64,000 bases of DNA, taken from contig JAMKCF010000022.1 in the NCBI GenBank assembly GCA_023634235.1, positions 4,518,541-4,582,540 on the forward strand. The letters run 5' to 3'. The DNA is from Pisaster brevispinus (lineage: Eukaryota > Echinodermata > Asteroidea > Forcipulatida > Asteriidae). The translations under genes and the position numbers were made by a program. A model generated the notes under the pieces. It saw only the letters and a program-made list of their open reading frames with translations. It searched no databases and had not been told where the DNA came from. Shown piece after piece: positions 1-13,000 of the stretch; position 1 is the stretch's first letter, and each line of letters begins with the position of its first letter.

Positions 1-874
1 ATTCTTATATTAATTAGTGGCCGTCCAAAGTTTGGGTCAATTTTAAGGTCGCACAGACGAAGCACCTTTTCAAGACCCCCACGGGCCCCACCCCCAAATG
101 TCAAACCTATCGACATTTTGTTTTCAATATTGATGCACAAACATTGTGTATACACCTGTTTTTTGTACCCCAAAAAGCACCAAATAAGAGTCTGTACATG
201 TAAGCTGCATTTTTAATCCTTGAACTGATGACTATGACCAAATATCAAATCTGTAGACCTGAATGTTGAATATCCACAAATTCTCATGATTTTCTTTACT
301 CCTCATGCCACTGTCAAAATTAGGTCTGGGCGACTAGTTCATCCTAGTGTCGAAGTCGTGACTATTGATGTCTAGTTGCCAATGCCACTTTTCAACAACC
401 TGGTTTACTGCACCACAGCGACTACTAAACAAAGTTGTCGCAATTTTATTTGCCTCATGTTTCATTCAAAACGATATAATGCACTTTTAAAACACAAGAT
501 GAAATCCTTCAAGACAAAAACCACCCATGATTGAATGCACACAGTCAACAGATCAATGTTACAATAATACCATACATGTACACATGGAATTCCCACACAC
601 TTAGACCCTTACATGGCAGTTACGGGGTACCTCCATTGTTGTTCCATTACCAGTGTTCTCCACACATGGGCTTTGGGAGGGTTCAGGAGGTTTACAGATC
701 TATTCTATGCATCCCCAGAAATACTTAACTACATAGTACAAGTTTGGACACAATGTGGACTATTTCTTTATAACTTAGGATGACTGCTTTCAAGAAACTT
801 TAAAGGCTCAAGGAGATTTTAAGAAAAATATGAAATCAGGAAAAATCCTGACTAATCACATGCCTGGATCTTAC
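1..874. other. ALG1 intron sequence, nothing recognised
   Basis: Begins ALG1 intron 5 as read on the minus strand. I see no further ALG1 exon, no coding similarity and no clear repeat. The small open frame at 531-728 has no recognisable features. Confidence 0.5.
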
Positions 875-1034
875 CTTGTGTTGAGACTCCACAGGTGTCA
901 GATGGAAAACCTTTGGAGGTCTGTCATATAGGGTCAATGGTCTTTTGAGTCCCCACTTCTTTACCAAATCCTCTTTCATGGCAACCGTAACACAAAGATG
1001 ACTATCACCCATCCAACCAAACAAACCTTCAAAC
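875..1034 (-). CDS. ALG1: ALG1 exon 5
   Basis: 160-bp exon: acceptor AG at 1036-1035, donor GTAAG from 874. The first base completes a Trp codon begun in exon 4 (TG+G), followed by 53 codons ending ESQHK. Conserved elements are FEGLFG, LCVT-AMKEDL and LTLYDRPP, matching the human segment with YDKPASFF. It ends in phase 0. The next exon was not found between 1 and 874. Confidence 0.92.
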
Positions 1035-4000
1035 CTTGACAAACATAGCATTCAGAAACATCAAATTAAGACTAGACATGTAATGCCATTGAGTTTTGTC
1101 TGAGATCGAATGCTGCATTTATTGTAAAACTTTTCCAAAATTTATTATAGAGGGTACGAGGACAAGCTTAATTTAAATGAAAAGTGACTATAAAACAAAT
1201 TTGTATGTAAACTTACCAAATGATGTGGACATTACTAAATTGTATGACAGTGAAGTTTAAAACATAACTTCTGTTAAAAAAAGATAGTTTAAATGTGTTG
1301 TAATTTATTATTGTAACCCTGGCCAAAATACATACTGTATGCATGGTCTTAGGTTACTAGTGTATTTTGCTTCATATTTATGAAGCATATGAAGCAAAAT
1401 ACACTAGTAACCTAAGACCTTTTTAAAGGTTTTATATTACATTGCACATGTATTTGTGTGTATTTGTTATTCCCGCTGTGCTTTCTCTCCATTCCATGGA
1501 TACCCTTTGGAGACCCTTTGTGGTTACTAGCCAGGCTGTTCAGCCAGTCCTTTTAACCCCTGTTGATCAGTTGTTTTTTGATCTTCACGTAGTGTCTATT
1601 TCAGCATGCTTTTAATCTTCCACCTTCTTGGAAGATGTGGAGATACACCTTTTGTTAAAAGTGTGTACATATGTATGTCAGTGTAGACCCACAAAAGCCT
1701 TCCCGGGACTAAACATAACTAAATTTTCACAGCTTCCCAAAGCTACATGTATGAAGTCGCAAAGATTTATCTGTCCTTCACTCAATATGTAGTAGCGTAT
1801 CATCATTCTCTTGTTTTTCATAAAAAATCTGTGTGTTGGACTTCTGAATTTCAGTTTTATTGTAAATCATTTTAACTGTAAGTACTTTGAGAAGACTTTC
1901 GGACTGAAAATGGATGTTTCTTAAGGTTTTTGATCCACAGAGTCTTAGTGGGGGGTTTTTCGCGTTGTACTTTGCATCTTTTTCAGTTACATTGCACTTG
2001 TTAACATTTGCACAGTGTGCAACCAAACGCATACCCTCAAAAATATTTTAGCAATTACATAGAAATTGCTAAAAGGAGATGAAAGAGACCACACCTTTCC
2101 TTACTGACATTAGCACTACTCTGCCTTACTTTATCAGCTACCAAGAGTCTGAAAATCTGGTGTCATTTTGCACAAGGGCTATGCTGTTAAATCTGTCCCA
2201 CACAAGTTCAACACTTTTGAATGCTTGGAACTCTGAATATCCAGCTGTCAGAGTGATGCTCTTCAACTGTTTATTATATAGTCCGATTCTAATTTGCTTA
2301 GAAAACAGGTGTACGAAGAGTTGTCATGCCTTCTTGAATCAGCCGTGCTTGCTCCTGGTGAATTGATCATAGCTGGTGATTTAAGTGTCCATACGGACAA
2401 CCTTGTGTGCAAGGGATCAAAAACAAGGTCTGACATCACGTTTTCATTTAATTCAACATTTAATTCATTTGTGGGCCTATGCATAGACGTAGACATGTTT
2501 TGGATTTGTTGATAACTTTATTTTATGACTACGCCAACAAATTGTGACAGTGCATTAGCCAAGCTTGAGGATTGCATTGAAGATATTCGTAGGTGGATGA
2601 CACAAAATAAGCTCATGCTAAACGACTCTAAGACAGAGTTACTTCATGTCACCTCGCAATTTTCCAGAAATACCTTTGGCGTGAACATTTACATCGGCAA
2701 TACTACCGTATCTGCAACACCGTATCTGCAATCTGGTGTTTTACTTGACAGTTGTCTTACCATGAGCAGTCACATAAACAGTGTGTGTAAGAATGATTCC
2801 TTTGCAATAAGGAAATTTACTAAGCTGAGGCGCTACCTGGATGAGGCAAATGCTCAGAAGCTGGTTTATCATTCATTTCGTCCCACTTAAAATGTTCAAG
2901 TGTTTTTTTGGCTTTCCGAACAAAGCAAGCTACAAGCAATCCAAAATAGGGTAGCAAAAGTCATCACCGTAAGCTAGAAACACGACTATATTTTACCGAT
3001 CGTGTTTCAGCTGCACTGGCTTCAAATCCATCAGAGAATTTCCTACAAACTTTTGATTCTGAAGGGCCTGAACCACCAGGCACCTGATCTCTTTTCTAAC
3101 AACCGTCCAACTTGGACCTTGAGATCATTGTCTCTTAACCTCCTTGAAGAAGTAAACAGAAAAACAGTCACCTATGGACGAGGATTTGGGGTGACAGCGG
3201 CAAAGTTATGGAACTGCCTTCCTAAATCTCTGAGGGCTCCTCAAACCATAATTCAGTTCAAATCTCGACCAAAAAAAATACTTGTTTAAGAAGCAGTATT
3301 GCTCATGTTAATTACTTGTTTTATTGCCATGCTCGCAATGAATATGTGTCCATCTTGTATTACAAATCTGGCAGTTGCTTTTACCTTTTAACACTTTACT
3401 TTTAACATTTAACTTTTGCTGTTTTGAGTTTGCTGTTTGCTGTAACTTTAATAAACATTTTCTGTTTAAAGTGCTATTTTAACTTTTAATTGTACATTGT
3501 ATAAATACCCTGTGAGTGTGCTCGATAATTTTGCATTTGCACATCTATCTTTTTTTTTTCCTCACGGTTGTTCTTGAATAGTTAGTTAATTAATTAATTA
3601 AATAATTTTATAGGTTCTGTAGTAGTTGTTTTTAACTTGCTTCTTATTGTTATTTTTAATTAATTAATTAAATAATTTTATAGGTTCTGTAGTATAGTTG
3701 TTTTCAACACCAGAAACACCAGTGCTCGAGTCAAGCGCACATGACCCTTCTGCCACGACAGGCCTCAGTACAATGGTGCCACAATACCACAGTGGCAGCC
3801 TAACGACATCCTGTAACCCTCAGTTGTCCAACAAAAGGATGAATGTCTGGAATTGGGGATCACACAATAACCACCAGAAAAAGGGAGATTTTAAGCAAGA
3901 AATTGCAGTACCCTTTTGTCATCTTTGTTATAGGACAAGTGAAGCAGAAGACAGTGAGTGAATGCACTGTACACATTACAAAATGGAATGTCAACGAGTG

Positions 4001-7000
4001 TTAGGGCATCCCTTGAACAAATTTTTTAATTTGTCTATCAGGCTTCCGTTTGCAACTCAAGAAAGAAAAATTTGTATTGCATGCACATCTTGTGACGGTA
4101 AATGATTAACAGTTCAGATTACATGTACTTTACATCCCTTTCAAAAACAACAGTTTTTAAAAATAATCATAAAGTAATACTCACCATTTAGAAAATCTAA
4201 CCAAGACATGTCTCTCTCCCAATGTGAGACCAAGTAGACTGTAGCCATAGTTATGCCAATCAATGATGAACTTACTTCCATACAACCTACTACAGACCCA
4301 AGCCACAGCTAATGTTGGTATGGCTGGCGGATTCTACATTAAAGAGAAAACATATTTGCGTGCGTGAATGTGTCCAGGTGGGAAGATCATTACAAAACGT
4401 CTCCCCTAAAAAAGGTACAAATATTTACATCATTTGAAAAAATGTATCGTTTATCCTCTGATCTTTTCACTCAATGTAATGGTTAACGGTCATGGCCGAG
4501 CCGGTAAGAGCACCGGACTCGAGCTCTTGTATTTCCGATTCAGCAGAGTATGGGTTCGAGTCCGGTCGTGACACTTGTGTCCTTGAGCAAGACACTTAAC
4601 CATCATTGCTTTGTCCTTCGGATGGGACGTAAAGCCGTTGGCCCAGTGTGTTGTGTGAACCCAGTGCACTTATCAAAGAGAAGGGGTTCGCCCCGGTGTT
4701 CCTGGTTTGATTGGCTGCATATTGCGCCACCGCACCTTGTAAACCATTACATGGTGCTATGTAAAGGAGTACATTTTGTAGGTCTCATACTTCAGAAACG
4801 TTGCCCCAAATACCTTGCAGGAAAATACTGAATGTTGAAGCGCCTTGAGCGTCACTGAGTGACGGGTATGTGCGCCCTCTAAACATACTTTATTAATGGC
4901 AGATCTTTTGTTCATGAAAATTTAAACAAAATCCCTTGATGCATCCTGTAGATCATGTAGATATTTGATAATTTTTCAAAGGTTTTCTGAGAATAAGGTT
5001 TCTGCCAATACTTAGTTGCTGCCACATAACATTTTTCGTAAATTGACGGATGGGAGGATTTGCCATATGTAATATTTTTGTTTATAAGGCAACATACACA
5101 TAATTAAGCAGAAAGATTTATAATGAATGTTGTTTAAGCAAAGTTTTTTTATTATGTTGTTTACATTAGGTGTTCGAGCAACAGCCGAACACCTTTGTTT
5201 TTGTTCCTTTTTGTAAGGTGTTCAGGCATTTCGCCCTGAACACGCTTGTTTTTGTTTGTTTGGGGTTTTTTGGGTGTTCGGGCAATTAGCCCGGAACACC
5301 TCTTTTTTGTATGGTTGTTTTTATTACTTCTTCTTCTTCTTTTCCCCTGTGATTGTTCGCAAAAAAACACACACTTCTCAAGCTCACACAACCTTCAGTT
5401 AGATAGATCTTTACTTGTGGAAGACACCACTTGAGTGACGTCATAATGAGGTCATCAGGTATTGAAATACATTAAATCAAAGTTTAATATTTGAAAAAAA
5501 TCATAACTCCTGAATCTCACATTGTAGGCCTACACATACGCTGAACATGTACAACCACATGTACATTGCACGTGTAGTTACATGTATACATGTAGTTCAC
5601 ATGTACTGTTTACATGTACATGTACATTACATGTTTACATACATTAGCCCTGGCGGCCTTTCACTTTCATGTTACTGTATCTGTGTACAGCACACAGAGG
5701 AAGAGTCCTGTGTAGGGCTACATGTACAGTACGTGTACTGTACAGCTATGTAAGATAGGCATATTTCACATCGCCATTACATTTAACACAATTTGAACAA
5801 CGTTAACTTAGGTCTACAATTTCATTTAGTTTTAAGGAGCTACAGGAGCTTTACGTTTTTATTTATGGTAATTAGGCATTACTTCATGACATCATCACGG
5901 TCATAGGCCTACTAACTTCCATTGAAAACCCGAACACCTAGTGTTTGTAATTTTACAAACACTACATTTCTAGTTTTATATGGTTTTACTTATTGCATCA
6001 ACTTGAAACTCTACATGTAGTTAGAACATAACTACCAGATACCGAGTCAGGTGTGAAATCATGATGACGTCATCAGTTGTTGAAATACATTAAATCAATG
6101 TTTACTATTTCAAAAACTCATAACTCAAGAAGTACAAAAGCTATTTAAACAATCTATACATCATCCGAGAGGTCTTCAAAGAACTACTCATACTTTAGTC
6201 AAAGTTTTTACATCAAAATAGAGGTCTTCCAGCCTTCTCAAACCTTTCCACAGAGATACTACCAATTTGACCTTAACTTCACAGACCAACAAACCTACAC
6301 AGTCTATCTCTGAGATGTGCTCCTTATCTGATTTCACTTGAGTTCATTGTGATGATCACTGTGTGAAAGCTGATATTAATACTCCAAATAATGCTTTCTT
6401 TTGTCCAGAGTAATCCTACGTATTATTTATCAAACCTACATCGTACGCCTTTTGTGTAATTTTAACAACCTTTTGATGAAACTTACCAAAGAACAAAGCC
6501 ATTTGAAAAAATTTTAACAAAAATATTTTTTAAAAATAAAAAAACAGAAGGGATGTTTTACTCATGTTTGTGATTTGCACAAATTCTGCTCCCTTTACAT
6601 TATGACAGTTGTCATTATACCAACACAATGACCCCTGTATACATGTATGTGGTGATGTACCAACCGTGAATGAGACCTGGTGAGCCTCTGAGTGAAAGTC
6701 ACGTTGCATCATAATGGCAGTCAGTATTGTAGTCGACGAGAGTTGTAGTTTTAAGGAGGGAAGATTGTTATGGTCACAGTTTGTACCATCTGATTTCTTT
6801 TTGGAATTCCTTTCAGCTACATAATTACAGAGCTGATCATTCCTAGTTTAGCTGTTTCTTTCTGCTGGATTGTTTTTGACTGGCTGAATTCCTAAGTTCT
6901 TTCATTACTTTAGCAAGTGGTCGATTTGATTGAATTCTAATGTGCGTATATTATGTGCGTATATGTGAGTTGTAGACCAGTCTTGAGACCCTATTTTCGT

Positions 7001-10000
7001 GGCCTTGGTCTCAGACCTGCCATGTTTCAATGCCAGTGGGTGCTCAACCAGCAATGACCCATTGTTCACCTGGTCTAGGCCTATATGGTAATTCTTTGTC
7101 ACGTAATAATAACAGTAATTTAATTATTCTTATATAGCACAATTCTAAAGAATGATCATTGCACTTCAAACATTACACTGAGCCATTTATTTCATTCCTT
7201 AAACCATCTCAGCTCCCCGGGGAGTATACAGCCTGTGCTGCCCATAATATACATGTATAGGGCGCTTGCACGAAAGGTCAAAAGGTCAAATTGTTTGACC
7301 TTTGCCGTCGTGTTTGCGTTGTGGAGGACAAGCAAAGCTCCATCACGCACACATGTACTTGTTCTTCACGTATACACAAGCGACATTCCCCTTTATTTTT
7401 CAACTTTGAAGTCTTGGTAAAATGGTGAATTTTTGTGCAGTTGTAAACTGTGGCCATCGTGGAGATAGAGATGGTCATCTGTCATTCTTCAGAATTCCAA
7501 AAGTTCGCGTGAAAGACAGTAAAGAAAAGCAGGAAAGTAAGCAAAGGCGACAGTGCAAATGGTTGGCCAATATCAACAGGGGTGACATTGTAGTACAGAA
7601 AATTGGAAATTATCGAGTCTGTTCAGCACATTTCATTGGAGGTGTGTAATAAAGTACATGTAATTTACGTAGGTAGGACATGCTCCTAAATATTTAGGAG
7701 TACGTAGATCATAAATTCATATCCTTAACTTATAAAAACTGTTAAATTTTCAGAAAAGACTAGCTAGTCATGCTAGTAGCAAGTAGCAGATGAGATATAG
7801 ACTTCTTTGCACACGTTGACGTTTTAAAGAATGCCACGAGTCATGTATGCATAGTTTTTACTGACATGTCTGGAACATGCATACAGTCGAGATACACAAG
7901 CTAAGATCTGTGGTGAAATAAAATATTGTCACAAGTCTCTAAATAACGATTTTTCAACAAATAGGGATAAATACAAGTTTAGAAAATGACGACCTAGCTT
8001 CTGCACTAGTCATCGGGAATCATCCTATGGGGAACATACATGTAAGATTCCTGAATCCTAATGCACCCCCTCCTAGTCCTATCAGCCTATAGTCTGAGAT
8101 TGACACTGCAGTAAACATTTGTGTAACAATAAAACTGTTTGGACATTTGGGGCCTTTGCGTGTGCTAACTTTGAGGCATAGCGTTGATGACATTGATAGC
8201 TATCCCCACCCCCACATAATCCACCAAACATGAGAAGCTTGAATATTATTACAGATACAACCTCCTTGTCCTAGGCACTTGGAAAGGTCATGTACTAAAA
8301 TAAATAAAATTAAAATAAACTTGTGCAATAAACTTGTTTGGTTCTATTTTACCTTATTAGGAAAGCCAGCGACATAATTCTTGCAGACAGAGGCTTTGAC
8401 ATAAAGGATGTTGTTGGTTTCTATGGATGTGAAGCGGAGATTCCTTCCTTTATGGAAGGCAAACCACAGCTTTCTGCCTTGGACGTAGAAAAACAAGAGA
8501 TATAGCCCACCTCCGAATCCATGTAGAACGAATCATTGGGGGGTTACGACAAAAGTATTTAATTCTAAGTCACACTGTACCAGTAGAATTTATGGGGACT
8601 ACATGTACTTCAAATAATACTGTTCCAAAAATTGATAAGATAGCAAGAATCTGCTGTGCCTTATTCAACCTGAGTGAGTCTCTCATATCGGATTCCTAGA
8701 GACAAATTACAAGTACAGTATACTTTGAAATGTAATTTATTTAAACTATAATTACAGCAGGCAGATGTAAAAAAATTACGCATGAAGGGATAAGTTCAGT
8801 TGTTTTGTTTTGACACTGCAAAATACATGTATACACATGCCAAAAAGATATAGTATGCAAGATTGTTTATAAAAAATGTGTTTCTATATCAGCATGGTGC
8901 AGTATAAAATACTATACATAATTTTTTTAATGTGTATGGGGAAAATGTAACATTACAAACAAGTTGACAAGAACAAAACAAATAAAGCATAAGAAAATCA
9001 GTCAGCTGACTTGTGATTAATATTTATTCTGTTCAATAAAATTTGTTATTATTTCCTTTTACATGATTGATAATTGTTTGTTTGTTTTCTTGAAAGTCTA
9101 CCCTTTAAAATTTTAATGGAATTTTACATGATAATTGTCTGTGAAGCACAATCAATAATGAATTTTTAGTGAATTAAACTGCTTAATAATGCCACCTGAA
9201 TGCACCTTTCAAACCTACTTGCACATGTAAAAGATTCTTCTGAAGAAAAGATCTATTTATTTGCTTTTTTTTAATTTCCTGCAATCTGGACAAAGCCATT
9301 TTTGGGGCGGGTTGTATGAGTTTTTAAACTTCAAACATTTGAAATGAAACCACTTGATTTGACATGTAGTATTTGTACACTGAATCATGCGTTCACTTTT
9401 GCCTTGCTGACAATAACACCACTTCTCAGTAGCATCATCGGTTGCCATATGATGTCCTGTCAGATCCTGTGGTAACTTGGTGAAGTACTTGCCAACAAGC
9501 TCCTGGTAAAACTCCTACCTTGAAGAAATGGGTGGCAGCAGAAACAATGTCTCCCTAGAAAGCATCATCCGGAGATATTCGTTCAATGTGCACGTCCTCC
9601 TTGGTCCATACAACAAAGTCACAGTACGCCTGCTCAGAAATAAAGATTTGCGTCTGGACCTGATAGTGGTACTGATGCTCTTTGGAGAGACGAAGCTTGT
9701 CATCCACTAGTTCAAGGCAAAATGCCTTATCCTCTGCTGCCTCTTTCATTGACTTGTCCCTTTTACAAAAAGGGCACTTAATTTCACAAACGCCAACTTC
9801 TTTGCAGCATGTGCACTCAACAAGTCCATCTGGTGTTGCACCGAAATATGGATACTTCGGATTTATAATCAGACCACAATCTTTCACCTGAAATCCTACA
9901 TGTTTTGTCTTCATGTGTTCAGTATAAACATTCCTTGCATGTATTTCATGATCACATCCCCACCTTGTGGCATTTGTTTTAAACTTATACAGATCTGGGT

Positions 10001-13000
10001 AACACACAGATTTTATCAAATATAAAGCAGGAGAACCAGGATTGGTTTTGCATACGCTTTTCATTTTGGAAGCAGTTATTCTACCTGCTCTGTATCTAAA
10101 CCACAGGCTCGATTTGGATTGCTTCCGTGTGTACATCTCAACATTTTTTGCAGCCTCTGGAGCAGCCTCACACATGTCACATGTAACTTCCTCACATTTG
10201 TCCAGCAAATCTGCATATGTTAGGACAAATGTACCTGTGTCTTTTAAATCAGACAGGATAGGTGGAAATTCTGTTACAGTCTCTGGGGGGATGAAATCAT
10301 TTGCATAGGGGTCTACTGCACTTAAGATGGCAGACTTTGTATCGGTCAATGCGATTCCTTGCAAAAGATCACAAAGTTCCTTGTCTTCCCCCAAAGATGA
10401 TGCTGCGCATGAAGCAGATGAGAAATCCCATTTGTCATATCCAACATTGTGCACTTCATCTGGAGCCCCTTCAATAGCTGCGTCAAGTTTCCGTTTACGC
10501 TTTGCAGCAGATGTGAAATCCACCTTACTTACTCAACCTTCTTCTTGGTTGGCTCCATCCAGTATGTCTTGACTTGAGTCACAGTCTTTTTTTCTCGAAT
10601 ACGAACTCCAGCATCTATCCTGAAGAGAAGTGTCGCAATATGTGCACAGACCTCACCAAGGCCCGCTTTGCAATCACAATGGGCACTACAAATTTTACTG
10701 TCCATAGCTATGACCCAGGGTGACAATGCCTTCTTTGTAACAGACTGTGAATGGAGCACCTGTATTTAACAGAAATTAAATAAGAAAATTCAGTTTAAAT
10801 ATCCAATCACACATTTATACATGTAGCCTACGTACACACACACCGAGCTTCTAGTACTGAGGTTTACTTAGCCCAGGCAGGGGGCAGATCCATGTCAGCA
10901 AAAAGGTGCACATGGTCAAAGGCCCTATAACATTTTGAAAAGAAGATACTTAATAATAAATTTAGATTTTGTACACTGTTGCTTTACCCCTCTCCTCATC
11001 TACCACTGACCATGCTGACTTACAATTAACCCCTGCCTAAAATGAAGCACTAACACAGTTGGGCCCCTCTAAATGCCCTACGTAAGTCTAGCTAGGGCTA
11101 ATGCATTGCTTGTAACTGTAAGTTGCACCTACCTGTCCTAACGTCAGTTTACTTCTGTAAGTGTAACTACAAATAACGACGGTAGAAACTAACTTTCCAA
11201 CAACATACTTAGAGAATAGAAAAACTTACTTGTCCAAAGATCACTCGATATTTTGCTTCTTTAGGTGGGATGAAAACACTTGTGCCATACAACCAACCAT
11301 TGACGAACTGATTATAAGCTTCTGATGACTTGTAAGCCTGGAAGTTTTTTGTCGTGTAGGGGCTTGGGGTTGAAAGCAAATACGACATGATGTCCATTGA
11401 ATTAATGTCAGGAAGACGGTCAACGTCGGACGATTTGTCACTTTTATCTACCAAATATGGGTCCTTGCCGATTGGAGAGACTTTGTTAATATAACGGGCA
11501 CGTTCGCCAGGTGGCAAATTTTTGGCGTACGCTGACAGTTGAATGTTTACATTCGACATTTTGCTGGCGGCGGCCATCATCCATGTCATTTGCAGAAACT
11601 GGTACTGCATCACAGTACAAAGGGCGTTTGTTACCACGGAAGCTAGCTTCGCGGAACCAGCTAACCTCCAGAACACCGCTTGTCCTCCAGAAGAAGTTGC
11701 GTAGCAACAGCAACGTGACCCCGACGACTGTGCAATCACCCTATAGGAACTAGAGGGCGCACTAGCCTAGTTACGCGGCCCGACAAGGGCAGCGGTGGCC
11801 ATTTCGTAAGTAGTCAAAAACAACGTCTAAACTATTTGTGCGTGTTGCAACAGAGCAATGGTTAACAATGAAAGGGTTTACTGTGAAATTTATTATTGCC
11901 AGTGAAGACCGTTTATAGTACTAAATAATCCCCGAATAAATATAATACTTTAGATATTCCTTCACTTTGGACAATAAATCATGGCATGTGTGTTCATACT
12001 CTAATGAAACGAATAAGATAAACCCCACGAAACAACTTTAAAACGGTTGCCCGTTTTTCTAGAATGCATAATGTGTATTTAGCGAGCACACTGCCTATTT
12101 CGTATTCAATGTTACCCTCGTACAAAATGGCGCACGTGTCTCCTTGCCGTCCCATCGCGTTTGTGCACGTAGTTTGTGCAGTGCGCCCTCTAGTTCTTAA
12201 TATATAACTCCATGGTGCTGCCTTATGTGTAGTGCACCGAGCTAAATCATTCACAAGAACCATCTCTGCCTTCACAGGTACCCATTTACTCCTGATGAGA
12301 AGCAATTGTAATTAAGTATCTTGCTCAAGGCCACAAGTGTCATGACCGGGATTCGAACCCATACCCTGATGACTCAGCAACCAGAACTTGAGTTTGATGC
12401 ACTAAACCGGCCATAACACGCCATGTTTATTTCCATTTCACTGTCCAACTAACATAAAGCTAACAGTAACTCACAACCAGGGATAAGAAAATCCTGACAA
12501 AATCTTGTGTGAAGATTTTGTCAGGATTCACACAAAATCCTGTGTGAAGATTTTGTGTGAAGATTTTGTGTGAAAAAATCTTGTGTGAAGAGCAACATTA
12601 AATACGTAACATAAGAAATAGTTAAATATCCTATGAATGACCTCCGCAGAGAGTGATCTATTCATTGATTCCACAATAGTCAAGGAGAATCACCATCACC
12701 TTTAAAATGTTAGATCAATATTCTGCCATGTACCAAACACCACTGGATTACCTAGGCATCGATATTTTTGTCCAAACATTCAATGACTTCCCTTTGGAAA
12801 TGTGCAATTTTACCAAATAGGATGCACCCCTTCAGTCACAGATTGTGTGAAACATTTAAACTCCAAATTCTTATTAAACTTCAAGCAACAGAAGGATCTA
12901 AAGTGTGTGTACATGTATTGTAAAAATGAATTACCATGGCTCATTTTGGTTATTGTGATGACATGCAACCTACTGGTTAAGAAATACATGCATAGTCTAG

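Larger units (their letters stand above)
9257..11577 (-). pseudogene. ISL2EU second gene: SWIM - YqaJ nuclease - PHD protein, decayed
   Basis: Minus-strand gene of at least two exons (11577-11230 and 10759 onward), convergent with the transposase. Order: N-terminal region, SWIM zinc finger, YqaJ nuclease core, C-terminal PHD finger, roughly 570 residues when intact. Three lesions break it. A frame change plus stop occurs at about 10529-10531, just after the SWIM exon. A TAG at 9555-9557 stands where a Trp would continue the frame. One extra base lies at about 9503-9507, before the PHD finger. YqaJ enzymes are PD-(D/E)XK-type exonucleases also found in phage recombination modules; the role in ISL2EU transposition is not established. 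The catalytic residues remain, suggesting recent inactivation. Confidence 0.85.
7260..11741. mobile_element. ISL2EU-type DNA transposon with THAP/DDE and YqaJ genes
   Basis: Complete-ended 4482-bp element. The ends are inverted repeats GGGCGCTTGCAC (7260-7271) and the complement of GGGTGATTGCAC (11730-11741), matching at 10 of 12 bases, flanked on both sides by TA (7258-7259, 11742-11743). It carries a plus-strand THAP/DDE transposase (7422-8699) and a convergent minus-strand SWIM-YqaJ-PHD gene (11577-9257). ISL2EU elements are known to pair such a transposase with a YqaJ-type nuclease, which is the basis of the call. Both genes are broken. A hairpin (AAAGGTCAAA at 7275-7284, TTTGACCTTT at 7293-7302 approximately) lies just inside the left end. 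It sits in ALG1 intron 3. Confidence 0.85.

Noticed and set aside
4488..4575. tRNA gene
   Set aside because: A and B boxes are present but the cloverleaf is imperfect and the sequence continues into a conserved SINE body.
11241..11753. Additional frames on both strands over the YqaJ exon 1
   Set aside because: Shadows of the minus-strand exon, which alone has the right donor and joins the SWIM exon in frame.
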